DNA from: Lachnospiraceae bacterium
GTDB lineage: Bacteria; Bacillota; Clostridia; Lachnospirales; Lachnospiraceae
Length of the DNA stretch: 64,000 nt
Direction of reading: 5' to 3'
Assembly: GCA_017553505.1 (NCBI GenBank)
Contig: JAFZLD010000003.1
Coordinates: 62,001-126,000, forward strand
Made by a program: the position numbers and the translations under genes. Position 1 is the first letter of the stretch, and each line of letters begins with the position of its first letter. This document shows positions 25,257 to 32,460 of this stretch, one piece after another. A model generated the notes under the pieces. The model did not search any database. It worked only from the letters and a program-made list of their open reading frames with translations, and had not been told where the DNA came from.

Positions 25257-25796
25257 ATGGCAAACAAATACGCAGGTACCCAGACAGAGAAGAACTTAGA
25301 GGCCGCTTTCGCAGGCGAGAGCCAGGCCCGCAACAAATACACTTACTTCGCATCGAAGGCCAAGAAAGAAGGCTTCGAGCAGATTGCGGCACTTTTCTTA
25401 AAGACCGCCGACAATGAAAAAGAACACGCTAAGCTTTGGTTCAAAGAACTCGGCGGAATCGGCGACACACTTGAGAACCTTGCAGCAGCTGCTGACGGCG
25501 AGAATTACGAGTGGACCGATATGTACGATGAGTTCGCTAAGACCGCCGACGCAGAAGGCTTCCCGGAGCTTGCGGCCAAGTTCAGAGGCGTAGCTGCCAT
25601 CGAGAAGGCTCACGAAGAAAGATATCGTGCACTTCTTAAGAACATCGAGACCAACAAGGTATTCGAGAAGAGCGAAGTTAAAGTATGGGAGTGCCGTAAC
25701 TGCGGCCACATCGTAGTAGGTACCAAGGCTCCCGAGGTATGCCCCGTATGTGCACATCCTCAGGCTTACTTCGAAGTACACGAAGAGAATTACTAA
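25257..25796 (+). CDS. rbr: Rubrerythrin (peroxide reductase)
   Basis: A 179-residue protein with a ferritin-like diiron domain (residues about 1-135; repeated E-x-x-H/ExxARxxY elements such as [13 protein letters not shown] and [12 protein letters not shown]) and a C-terminal rubredoxin domain (CRNCGH...CPVCAHPQ, four cysteines). It reduces hydrogen peroxide to water with NADH-linked electrons. It shares an operon with dfx, giving a complete superoxide-to-water route. GGAG ribosome site; strong terminator behind. Confidence 0.95.
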   Translation: MANKYAGTQTEKNLEAAFAGESQARNKYTYFASKAKKEGFEQIAALFLKTADNEKEHAKLWFKELGGIGDTLENLAAAADGENYEWTDMYDEFAKTADAEGFPELAAKFRGVAAIEKAHEERYRALLKNIETNKVFEKSEVKVWECRNCGHIVVGTKAPEVCPVCAHPQAYFEVHEENY

Positions 25797-25811
25797 ACCG
25801 ATACAAACAAT

Positions 25812-25838
25812 GGTGGCGGGTTAATACCCGCCACTGTT
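25812..25838 (+). terminator. Terminator of dfx-rbr
   Basis: Nine-base-pair stem GTGGCGGGT / ACCCGCCAC with TAAT loop, then TGTTTG. Confidence 0.75.
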
Positions 25839-25882
25839 TGACTGTGCTAAAATGTTCTTATGATTCATAAGAGGAGCAACCC

Positions 25883-26542
25883 ATGCAGTGCAGATTATTT
25901 CAGGATATAACAGAAGAAGAACAGGAGAAGATGCTTACCTGTGCGGAAGCCCGCGACAGAGAGTTCAAGCCGGGAGAATATATATTTAGGCAGGGCGACG
26001 CGCCTAACAGCATGTTCGTGATTAAGAAGGGCAGCGTCATGATCTGCAAGGACTTCGCCTCCGGCAAAAGAAACGTTCTTTTTACAGTCTATGAGAAAGA
26101 TGTATTCGGCGAAATGTTCTTATTCTCCGATGAAAAAGAATACTGGTACGACGCCATAGCCTGCGAGCCTACAGTTGTGCTTGAGATTCCGCGAAAGTTC
26201 TTCTACGGTTTCTGCAAGAACGCGTGCCACAAGCACCAGACGGTGGTCAGAAACATGCTTGATGTGCAGTCGGGCAAGAACTTTTTGATGACGCGTAAGC
26301 TCTACCTGCTTTCGGGCAAGACGCTCAAGGAACGCATTGCGATGTGGGTGCTTGACTCGGCGGGTGAGGGAGATTCTTTTGCCACCGACATGAAGCGTGA
26401 GGAGCTGGCGGATTACCTCGGCACCACGAGACCGTCACTCTCGAGAGAACTCATGAACATGCAGGATGAGGGCCTTATCGACGTGGGCAAGGCGACTTTT
26501 AAAATCAAAGACAGAGAGGGGCTTGAGTACTTCGCCGAGTAA
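25883..26542 (+). CDS. Crp/Fnr-family transcriptional regulator
   Basis: A 219-residue protein with a cyclic-nucleotide-binding-like beta-barrel (residues about 5-120, with GEYIFRQGDAPNSMFVIKKGSV and FGEMFLF) and a C-terminal winged helix-turn-helix (REELADYLGTTRPSLSRELMNM). It has no FNR-type N-terminal cysteine cluster. Its position beside dfx-rbr and the two GTAAC(n4)GTTAC palindromes at -41.5 before stress operons suggest it is the HcpR-like activator of both, perhaps sensing NO or redox state. The cofactor cannot be read from sequence. Confidence 0.88.
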   Translation: MQCRLFQDITEEEQEKMLTCAEARDREFKPGEYIFRQGDAPNSMFVIKKGSVMICKDFASGKRNVLFTVYEKDVFGEMFLFSDEKEYWYDAIACEPTVVLEIPRKFFYGFCKNACHKHQTVVRNMLDVQSGKNFLMTRKLYLLSGKTLKERIAMWVLDSAGEGDSFATDMKREELADYLGTTRPSLSRELMNMQDEGLIDVGKATFKIKDREGLEYFAE

Positions 26543-26544
26543 CG

Positions 26545-27252
26545 ATGGAAAAAGAACTTTTTAATCCGATAAAAAAATACTTCGAAGGCCGCGGTTATAC
26601 CGTTGACGGTGAAGTGGACGGCATGGATATGTACATGCGACGCGGAGACGAGACTGCGGCGGTGGAGCTTAAGCAGACGCTTGACTTCAGGGTATTCCAG
26701 CAGGCGGCGCTGAGGCAGAAGCTTGTAGATACTGTCTATGTGGGAACCTTCAACCCCAAGAATATGCGCTCGAAAGCCGTTCGCGACAAGATTTATATAT
26801 TAAAGCGCCTTGGCATAGGCCTCATAGCAGTCTCCAAGAGAACGGGGCGCGTGGAGGTTATCAGCGAGCCTGTGGTGAGTCCGCTTGAAGACTTCAAGAA
26901 AATGAACCGGCGCAGAAGCGAGCACGCCAGTGCTGAATTTGACAAGCGCCGTACCAAGGGCAATACCGGAGGCGTCACACGCAAGAAGCTTATTACAAGC
27001 TACCGCGAGGATGCTCTCTTAGTACTGGATGCACTCGCGGAACTCGGCGGTGAAGGCAAAAGCAGGGACGCAGCAGACATTTCCGGGGTCAAAAAGGCAG
27101 CTGTCATAATGAACAGTAACTTCTACGGCTGGTTTGAACATGTATCCACAGGTGTTTACCGCGTAACCGATGCGGGGTATAATGCACTTGAAGAGTTCGA
27201 AGAAACTGTATACGTACTGAAGAAAAACAATAAACAGGACGAGTATAATTAA
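26545..27252 (+). CDS. DUF2161-like putative PD-(D/E)XK phosphodiesterase
   Basis: A 235-residue protein starting three bases after the regulator's stop, so probably co-translated. The first 110 residues look like a restriction-endonuclease fold: helix LFNPIKKYFEGRGY, acidic VDGMDMYM, then AAVELKQTLD with the E-x-K of the active site, and a long helix. This is the pattern of DUF2161. The rest resembles a winged helix (EDALLVLDALAELG...). Function is uncharacterised. It may act on nucleic acid or only bind it. Confidence 0.7.
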   Translation: MEKELFNPIKKYFEGRGYTVDGEVDGMDMYMRRGDETAAVELKQTLDFRVFQQAALRQKLVDTVYVGTFNPKNMRSKAVRDKIYILKRLGIGLIAVSKRTGRVEVISEPVVSPLEDFKKMNRRRSEHASAEFDKRRTKGNTGGVTRKKLITSYREDALLVLDALAELGGEGKSRDAADISGVKKAAVIMNSNFYGWFEHVSTGVYRVTDAGYNALEEFEETVYVLKKNNKQDEYN

Positions 27253-27268
27253 ATTGTATAAAATATAC

Positions 27269-27297
27269 TTGCATTAAATTTAAGACTGTGTTATAGT
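27269..27297 (+). promoter_or_regulatory. Candidate sigma-A promoter upstream of grcA
   Basis: TTGCAT and TATAGT separated by 17 bases. It could give basal expression of the grcA-trxA genes. A second start near 27390, with TATATT at 27378-27383, fits the palindrome at 27342-27355 as an activator site. Confidence 0.45.
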
Positions 27298-27341
27298 GAA
27301 CTTGTGGTTGAGAAACCTTCTTTTGAAGAAAATTTTTATAT

Positions 27342-27355
27342 GTAACATTTGTTAC
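27342..27355. promoter_or_regulatory. HcpR/Crp-like operator before grcA-trxA
   Basis: GTAACATTTGTTAC, matching the palindrome before dfx at all but one base. The centre (27348.5) is 41.5 bases before the start predicted from TATATT at 27378-27383, the same geometry as at dfx. Confidence 0.68.
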
Positions 27356-27429
27356 GGATTCTTTTTACAAAAGATTATATATTAAGCTTGTAAAAAGAAA
27401 ACAGACTTCATGAAAAGGAGGGCTTAATC

Positions 27430-27672
27430 ATGAAAGAAAATACACAACAGATCAACAACCTCGTAGCATTACTTGACGGATACGCATCCAAGGGCGGCCA
27501 TCATCTTAATGTAAATGTACTTAACAGAGACACATTGCTTGATGCTCAGAAGCATCCCGAGAATTATCCTCAGCTTACCATCAGAGTTTCCGGCTACGCT
27601 GTAAACTTTATCAAACTTACACCCGAGCAGCAGGCTGACGTTATCTCCCGTACATTCCATGAGGCTATCTAG
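27430..27672 (+). CDS. grcA: Mini autonomous glycyl-radical protein, GrcA/YfiD-like
   Basis: An 80-residue protein equal to the C-terminal end of pyruvate formate-lyase: [31 protein letters not shown] and [16 protein letters not shown]. Gly55 in RVSGYAV is the radical glycine. In E. coli, YfiD (127 residues) replaces the oxygen-damaged radical domain of PFL and is controlled by FNR. This version lacks nearly all of YfiD's N-terminal half, yet it has its own AAGGAGG site, start codon and promoter region, so it is not a gene fragment. It is followed by thioredoxin and appears under the same activator site as dfx-rbr. Confidence 0.88.
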   Translation: MKENTQQINNLVALLDGYASKGGHHLNVNVLNRDTLLDAQKHPENYPQLTIRVSGYAVNFIKLTPEQQADVISRTFHEAI

Positions 27673-27692
27673 TTTCAAAGGAGGATACAGAT

Positions 27693-28004
27693 ATGTCTGA
27701 TTTAGCAGTTAACAAAGAGAAGTTTGAAGAATTATTGAAGGGCGACAAGCCTGTACTTGTAGATTTTTACGCTGAGTGGTGCGGACCTTGTAAGATGACC
27801 GCTCCCGTAATTGAGGAGTTCGCGGCCAATCACCCCGAGTTCACAGTATGTAAGGTCGATGTGGACAAGGAAGAGGATTTGGCTTCCGAGTACAGCGTAT
27901 TCAGCATTCCTACACTCATCGTGTTCAAGGACGGCAAGCCTGTAAATAAGAACGTGGGCGGTGTTTCAATGTCCAAACTTCTTGAATTTACGGGTGCTAA
28001 ATAG
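27693..28004 (+). CDS. trxA: Thioredoxin
   Basis: A 103-residue thioredoxin with the active site WCGPC, cis-proline IPTLIVF and typical length. It reduces protein disulfides and supplies MsrA, free-methionine-sulfoxide reductase and peroxidases. It lies 20 bases after grcA with a GGAGG site, probably in one operon under the stress promoter. Terminated by the hairpin at 28021. Confidence 0.95.
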   Translation: MSDLAVNKEKFEELLKGDKPVLVDFYAEWCGPCKMTAPVIEEFAANHPEFTVCKVDVDKEEDLASEYSVFSIPTLIVFKDGKPVNKNVGGVSMSKLLEFTGAK

Positions 28005-28018
28005 TATAGTGGAAATAG

Positions 28019-28052
28019 GTGGGCGGCTCCGCTGGGAGTCGCCCTTTTTCTT
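28019..28052 (+). terminator. Terminator of grcA-trxA
   Basis: Stem GGGCG-GC-TCC / GGA-GT-CGCCC followed by TTTTTC. Confidence 0.8.
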
Positions 28053-28067
28053 TAGGAGGATGGCACT

Positions 28068-28787
28068 ATGAAGTGGCTGGTTACGCTCGCGGTACTCCCG
28101 GGGATACTCATTATGCTCTGGGTATACAAGAAAGACAAAATTGAGAAAGAGCCCAAGGGACTGTTGCTTAAACTTTTTGTTCTCGGAGCAATTTCCGTAA
28201 TTCCGGCTGCATTGCTGGAAATCGGGGCAGGGTGGATACTGGAGTCGTCGGTAACGGACGGGCTTGATGAGATACTTATTATCGCGATAGAGAATTTCGC
28301 AGGGGTCGCGCTCATAGAGGAAGCAGGCAAGTATTTCTTCCTAAAGAAAGGATCGTGGAAGCATCCTGCTTTTGACTACCGCTTTGACGGAATCGTGTAT
28401 GCGGTTGTGGTAAGCATGGGCTTTGCGGTTGTCGAGAATATAATGTACGTGGTTGAGAACGGTTTCGGAAACGCTATCGTGAGAGCTTTGATTTCGGTGC
28501 CGGGACATGCTTCTTTTGCCATTTGCATGGGTGCGTATTACGGAGCCGCTAAGGTGGCGGAGAGCTGGGGAGACCCGGTACAGTCGGAGAAACTCAGAGC
28601 GAAGGCACTGTGGATGCCGGTATTTATGCATGGATTCTTCGATTTCTGCCTGTCGGTGGATTCGTGGATAGCGCTTATAGTGTTCTTTGTCTACATAATC
28701 GTTGTGGATATTGTGATAATCAAGAAGATTAAGAAGTATTCGAGAGAAGATACACCTATATATGTACATAACACCGGGGTCCTGTAG
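28068..28787 (+). CDS. prsW: PrsW-family intramembrane metalloprotease
   Basis: A 239-residue protein with about eight membrane helices. The family motifs are all present: EEAGKY (EExxK), FDGIVYAVVVSMGFAVVEN, PGHASF and MHGFFDF, which supply the metal ligands within the membrane. In Bacillus PrsW makes the first cut in anti-sigma factor RsiW in response to antimicrobial peptides. No anti-sigma gene is nearby, so the substrate is unknown. GGAGG precedes the ATG; the stop codon is in the loop of its own terminator. Confidence 0.88.
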   Translation: MKWLVTLAVLPGILIMLWVYKKDKIEKEPKGLLLKLFVLGAISVIPAALLEIGAGWILESSVTDGLDEILIIAIENFAGVALIEEAGKYFFLKKGSWKHPAFDYRFDGIVYAVVVSMGFAVVENIMYVVENGFGNAIVRALISVPGHASFAICMGAYYGAAKVAESWGDPVQSEKLRAKALWMPVFMHGFFDFCLSVDSWIALIVFFVYIIVVDIVIIKKIKKYSREDTPIYVHNTGVL

Positions 28788-28801
28788 AGGACCCCGTTTT
28801 A
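28773..28801 (+). terminator. Terminator overlapping the prsW stop codon
   Basis: Stem CGGGGTCCT / AGGACCCCG with loop GTAG that contains part of the stop codon, then TTTTA. Confidence 0.8.
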
Positions 28802-28814
28802 TATTGCGTGATAA

Positions 28815-29789
28815 TCAATAACCTATGCAGTTAAGAAGCTTGTCGAGCAGTTCTGCGTTTCTGATTGAAAATTCGGGAGTTACGAGGGACTCTTTGCCGG
28901 TCAGTATGCTTTCGCCGAGGTCGGTAACTTCCAGGGTGTAATTCGAAGGAACGTTAATCATGCGTGTGATGTGCTTGCCTTCTGAGATTACGGTATATGA
29001 AACGTCGCCCGATTCATTGTAAGGAACCATGGAGTGGATTTCGCCCTTGGTACCGCGAATGTAAAGTCTGTCGAAACGAGCGTTGCTGCCGATACCCATT
29101 ACCATGCCGACGTTGAAAGCGGCTCTTGCTCCGTTCTTAAAGCCCATAATCGCTCCGGCAAAAGCATCTACACCTTCATCGGTCATTTCAGCCACGCATT
29201 TCACGTAATCTATGTCTGAATCTATCATTGAAAGAATCATGGTGGTGCAGTAGCAACCGAGGTCGTAAATCATACCGCCGCCGAATTCCTTGTGCAGACG
29301 GAAGTCTTCTTTGTATCCCTGAGTCATAAAAGAGGTATCGATGTAAACAGGATCGCCTATCAAACCGCCCTTTACGTCTGCTATCAGAGATTCCATGTAG
29401 GGGCTGTGAAGATATGCGTAGGCTTCCATCAAAATCTTGCCGGTTTCTCGGGCTACGGCATACATTTCGCGCGCATCATCGGCATTGAGAGCCAAAGGTT
29501 TCTCGCAGAGAACGTTCTTGCCGGCTCTGAGTGCCTTTATAACCCATTCTTTGTGAAGATTATTGGGCAAAGGAATGTATACGGCCTGAATATCGGGGTC
29601 GTTAATGAGTTCATCGTAGCTTAAGTAGCTCTTTTTGAATCCGAAGCGGTTTACGAAGTCATTAACCTTGTCGGGATTCCTGCCGGCGATGGCATAGACT
29701 TCGCAGTTGTCGGCTAATAACATTCCTGGAATCGTGGCGCCTTTTGCGATGCCTGCGGTGCCCAAAACGCCCCATTTTACCTTGTTCAT
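28815..29789 (-). CDS. Gfo/Idh/MocA-family NAD(P)-dependent oxidoreductase
   Basis: A 324-residue enzyme. The N-terminal Rossmann fold has WGVLGTAGIA, and the family's catalytic EKPLALNADDAREM (with the conserved lysine) and a C-terminal substrate domain with DLGCYC follow. Members oxidise or reduce sugars, inositols or dihydrodiols. The substrate is unknown; with three pentose-releasing glycosidases nearby a sugar role is plausible but not shown. The ATG at 29789 follows AAGGAGG. It is 28 bases from msrA, which reads the same way. Confidence 0.88.
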   Translation of the reverse strand: MNKVKWGVLGTAGIAKGATIPGMLLADNCEVYAIAGRNPDKVNDFVNRFGFKKSYLSYDELINDPDIQAVYIPLPNNLHKEWVIKALRAGKNVLCEKPLALNADDAREMYAVARETGKILMEAYAYLHSPYMESLIADVKGGLIGDPVYIDTSFMTQGYKEDFRLHKEFGGGMIYDLGCYCTTMILSMIDSDIDYVKCVAEMTDEGVDAFAGAIMGFKNGARAAFNVGMVMGIGSNARFDRLYIRGTKGEIHSMVPYNESGDVSYTVISEGKHITRMINVPSNYTLEVTDLGESILTGKESLVTPEFSIRNAELLDKLLNCIGY

Positions 29790-29817
29790 AAACAAACCTC
29801 CTTGGTTTAATCAGGAT

Positions 29818-30315
29818 TTAATTTTTAAAATAGTCTTTTCTGCCGGATTCCTCGAGCTCTTTTTCAAAGGCTTCGGGGTTCTTTAAATAGTAGTCTTGAT
29901 GGTATTCTTCGGCAGGATAGAATGATTTAAAAGGCTCGAGTGCTATGGCCGGCTTGCGCCCCGATTCCTGTTCGAGAGCTTTAAGGGCATTCTCGGCTGC
30001 TATACGCTGAGATTCGTCGGTATAATAAATTGCCAGAGTGTAGGAGAAGCCTTTATCAATGAACTGTCCTTCGGAATCGAAGGGATCTACGTTGGCAAGA
30101 TAAATCTCGAGTAAAGTTTCATAATCGGTTTGCGATTCATCGTACTCGACACAGATGGTTTCTCTGTGACCGGTGCGCTGAGCTTTGACATCTTCATAGC
30201 TGGGATTGACTTCATCACCGCCGCTGTAACCGCTTATAACAGATGATGCCTTGTAGATTTTAAAGATAGGAGTGATGCACCAGAAGCATCCTCCCGCAAA
30301 GTAAGCTTTTTTCAT
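29818..30315 (-). CDS. msrA: Peptide methionine-(S)-sulfoxide reductase
   Basis: A 165-residue MsrA with the active-site GGCFWC close to the N-terminus, SGYSGG, and the conserved GHRETICVEYD and YPAEEYHQDYY regions. It reduces methionine-S-sulfoxide in proteins, using thioredoxin. The ATG at 30315 gives the family length; the nearest purine-rich site (AAAGGA) is about 18 bases away, so the true start could be slightly different. It precedes the Gfo/Idh gene by 28 bases. Confidence 0.93.
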   Translation of the reverse strand: MKKAYFAGGCFWCITPIFKIYKASSVISGYSGGDEVNPSYEDVKAQRTGHRETICVEYDESQTDYETLLEIYLANVDPFDSEGQFIDKGFSYTLAIYYTDESQRIAAENALKALEQESGRKPAIALEPFKSFYPAEEYHQDYYLKNPEAFEKELEESGRKDYFKN

Positions 30316-30679
30316 ATGGGTATTGAGATAATCCTTTCTTGCTGATATTGTATAATTAAATTGGTCACGACACAAGCAGTTCACGAAAGTTTAATAATTG
30401 GCGTAACTGCGGGAAATGTGACAATTAATAACATGCGTGATATTGTGCATGAGAATATGCGGGCAATAATTAAATCAAGATTTAGCAGAAAACGACAATC
30501 ACACGGATGCGGATTTTTGCTGAAAATAACGCGAGTTATATTACGCGCAGAATCAACGTTTTTGCTGATTTACATTACAATAATTGAGCTTGTGGATATT
30601 TATATCGGCGATTTTGCGTTTTACAAAGAATAGAGTTGAGCTATGATAATAATAAAGATATTGAGAATGGAGCAAAGTT
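30316..30679. other. Intergenic stretch without supported gene
   Basis: The 364 bases between divergent msrA and an acetyltransferase gene contain an open frame at 30361-30633 with no ribosome site and a non-protein-like composition. A TACAAT-like element on the minus strand near 30350 could be the msrA promoter. I saw no repeat or strong hairpin. Confidence 0.4.
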
Positions 30680-31252
30680 ATGAAGATAAGAGTGGCTACC
30701 CCGGCTGATGCGGAGCGAATTGCGGAAATCTATGGACCGTATGTAGAGAATACCGCAATTACTTTTGAATACAAAGCACCCGATGCAAGCGAAATGGCTA
30801 AGCGAATAGCCAAGACTCTGGAAACATATCCTTATCTTGTTGCGGAAGATGATGACGGAATAGTACGAGGATATACTTACGCAGGCAGATTCAGAGTGAG
30901 AGAAGCTTACGATCATTGCGTAGAAATGTCTTTGTACGTAGACAGCGACTATAGAAAGTCAGGAATCGGACGCGCATTGTATGCAGAAATAGAGAAATTG
31001 TTGCTAATGCAAAACATTTATGTGGTATACGCCAATGTAACTTTCACAAATGATAAAGAAGATACCCACGTTACTGATGACAGTATTAAGTTTCATAAGA
31101 AACTGGGATATGAATTAATTGGTAAGCACGCCGATTGTGGCTACAAATTTGGAAACTGGTATGGGGTATGCTGGCTTGAAAAGAATTTGAGCGAAAGACC
31201 CGAAGTAGTTGAGCCCTTTATTCCGTTTCCCCGCATAAAAGAGAAATTGTAA
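30680..31252 (+). CDS. GNAT acetyltransferase of the phosphinothricin/methionine-sulfone type
   Basis: A 190-residue enzyme resembling Pat/MddA: IRVATPADAERIAEIYGPYVENTAITFEY start, SLYVDSDYRKSGIGRALY as acetyl-CoA loop, and FHKKLGYELIGKHADCGYKFGNWYGVCWLEK near the end, all typical of this group. Members acetylate amino-acid analogues such as methionine sulfoximine. Residues 112-125 are a small polar insertion. A weak GGAG site precedes the ATG. Confidence 0.87.
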   Translation: MKIRVATPADAERIAEIYGPYVENTAITFEYKAPDASEMAKRIAKTLETYPYLVAEDDDGIVRGYTYAGRFRVREAYDHCVEMSLYVDSDYRKSGIGRALYAEIEKLLLMQNIYVVYANVTFTNDKEDTHVTDDSIKFHKKLGYELIGKHADCGYKFGNWYGVCWLEKNLSERPEVVEPFIPFPRIKEKL

Positions 31253-31645
31253 TGCGTTTGAATGGCGAAAACTAGGAGTTTATATTCAAATTCCGACAGG
31301 ATATATCAATTTTTTTATAAGCAAATTAAATTTGGTACTTTTAATTCGTCTAAATTTGTTATATGATAATAATGTATTTGTTTTAGAAGGGGGATAAACG
31401 TCATATTTCTCGGAATCCGAATCTGAGTCTTTTATCTGCGCCTTTTTGGGCAGATTGAGGATTTTCTTTCTATTTTGACGAATAGGTAAAAGCTTTTTCT
31501 TGGTTCCGCGTTATCTGCGCGTTTATTCAGTGAGACAAATCCAAATTCGCCTTCTTTTGCGATGATTGCATTAAGTGCAATACTTTGATAAGTTAATAGT
31601 GCGTTTATTTGACGCATTTATTATAAAAAAGCGGAGGTAAAAACT
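31253..31645. other. Intergenic stretch without supported gene
   Basis: In 393 AT-rich bases I found no supported coding frame. A TATGAT/ATAAT element near 31362 may be a promoter for the small XRE regulator downstream, which would then have a leader of about 270 bases. One weak hairpin (ATCTGC...GGGCAGAT, near 31435-31453) is visible. Confidence 0.35.
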
Positions 31646-31867
31646 ATGGCTATTTCCTACAACAAGCTTTGGAAGAGACTCATCGATGAGAAGATGAGCG
31701 CTGCAGAGTTAAGAAGACTCGCAGACATCTCTCCCAACACCATGACCAAGATCCATAAGGACGAGACAGTTTCTATGGATGTTTTGTGCAGAATTTGCGA
31801 CATTCTTGGCACATCATTTTCTGATATCGTGGACTACACTCCCGAGAAACCCAGAAAAGGTCGTTAA
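31646..31867 (+). CDS. Small XRE/Cro-type regulator
   Basis: A 73-residue protein that is essentially one helix-turn-helix domain: LWKRLIDEKMSAAELRRLADISPNTMTKIHKDE then SMDVLCRICDILGTSFSDIVDY. This short YozG-like class is common in Firmicutes and often autoregulates. A GGAGG site and a terminator frame the gene. Its target is not evident. Confidence 0.88.
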   Translation: MAISYNKLWKRLIDEKMSAAELRRLADISPNTMTKIHKDETVSMDVLCRICDILGTSFSDIVDYTPEKPRKGR

Positions 31868-31878
31868 TCGCATAAAAT

Positions 31879-31912
31879 TCCGTCGTTTGATTTCAAACGG
31901 CGGTTTTTTATT
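31879..31912 (+). terminator. Terminator of the small XRE gene
   Basis: Imperfect stem CCGTCGTTTGA / TCAAACGGCGG followed by TTTTTTA. Confidence 0.75.
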
Positions 31913-32023
31913 GCCTAAATCGTGCGGTATATTGCCCATTTCTTTTGATGTTTCCACAAAAATTGATGCATGGGCATACCTTTAGTGATACACTTTAGGT
32001 ATATTAAATAAGGAGGTTACTGT

Positions 32024-32419
32024 ATGAACGAAGTATATGAATTTTTAAAGAAATGCGGTGTTTATTATCTTGCAACTGTTGAAGGCGACCAGCCCAGAGT
32101 TCGTCCTTTCGGAACCGTTAATGTATATGAAGGCAAGCTTTACATCCAGACCGGTAAGGCCAAGGAAGTTTCCAAGCAGCTTCACATCAATCCCAAGGCA
32201 GAGATTTGTGCTTTTGCCGCTGACGGAAGATGGATCAGAGTTGCAGGCAAGCTTATTGCCGATGACAGAAGAGAAGCTAAGACAGCTATGCTTGACGCTT
32301 ATCCCGATTTGAGAAGAATGTACAGCGAAGATGACGGCAATACAGAAGTGCTTTATTTTGAAGACGGTGTTGCAACAATTTCTTCTTTTGCAGGCGCTCC
32401 CGAGACAATTAAGTTTTAA
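32024..32419 (+). CDS. Pyridoxamine 5'-phosphate oxidase-like flavoprotein
   Basis: A 131-residue split-barrel protein: YYLATVEGDQPRVRPFGTVNVYEGKLYIQTGKAKEVSKQL is the FMN-binding half, followed by a WIRVAGK strand. Members bind FMN or F420 and reduce small molecules or detoxify nitro compounds. The family is often named by analogy only, and vitamin B6 synthesis is unlikely for this short form. AGGAGG site before ATG. Single gene. Confidence 0.85.
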   Translation: MNEVYEFLKKCGVYYLATVEGDQPRVRPFGTVNVYEGKLYIQTGKAKEVSKQLHINPKAEICAFAADGRWIRVAGKLIADDRREAKTAMLDAYPDLRRMYSEDDGNTEVLYFEDGVATISSFAGAPETIKF

Positions 32420-32460
32420 TAAGTTTCCTGTATACTTAAGAAAAACTTGACGGAGCAGTT

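Noticed and set aside
30361-30633. 90-codon plus-strand frame between msrA and the acetyltransferase gene
   Set aside because: No ribosome site; it begins in the likely msrA promoter and its product does not resemble a protein family.
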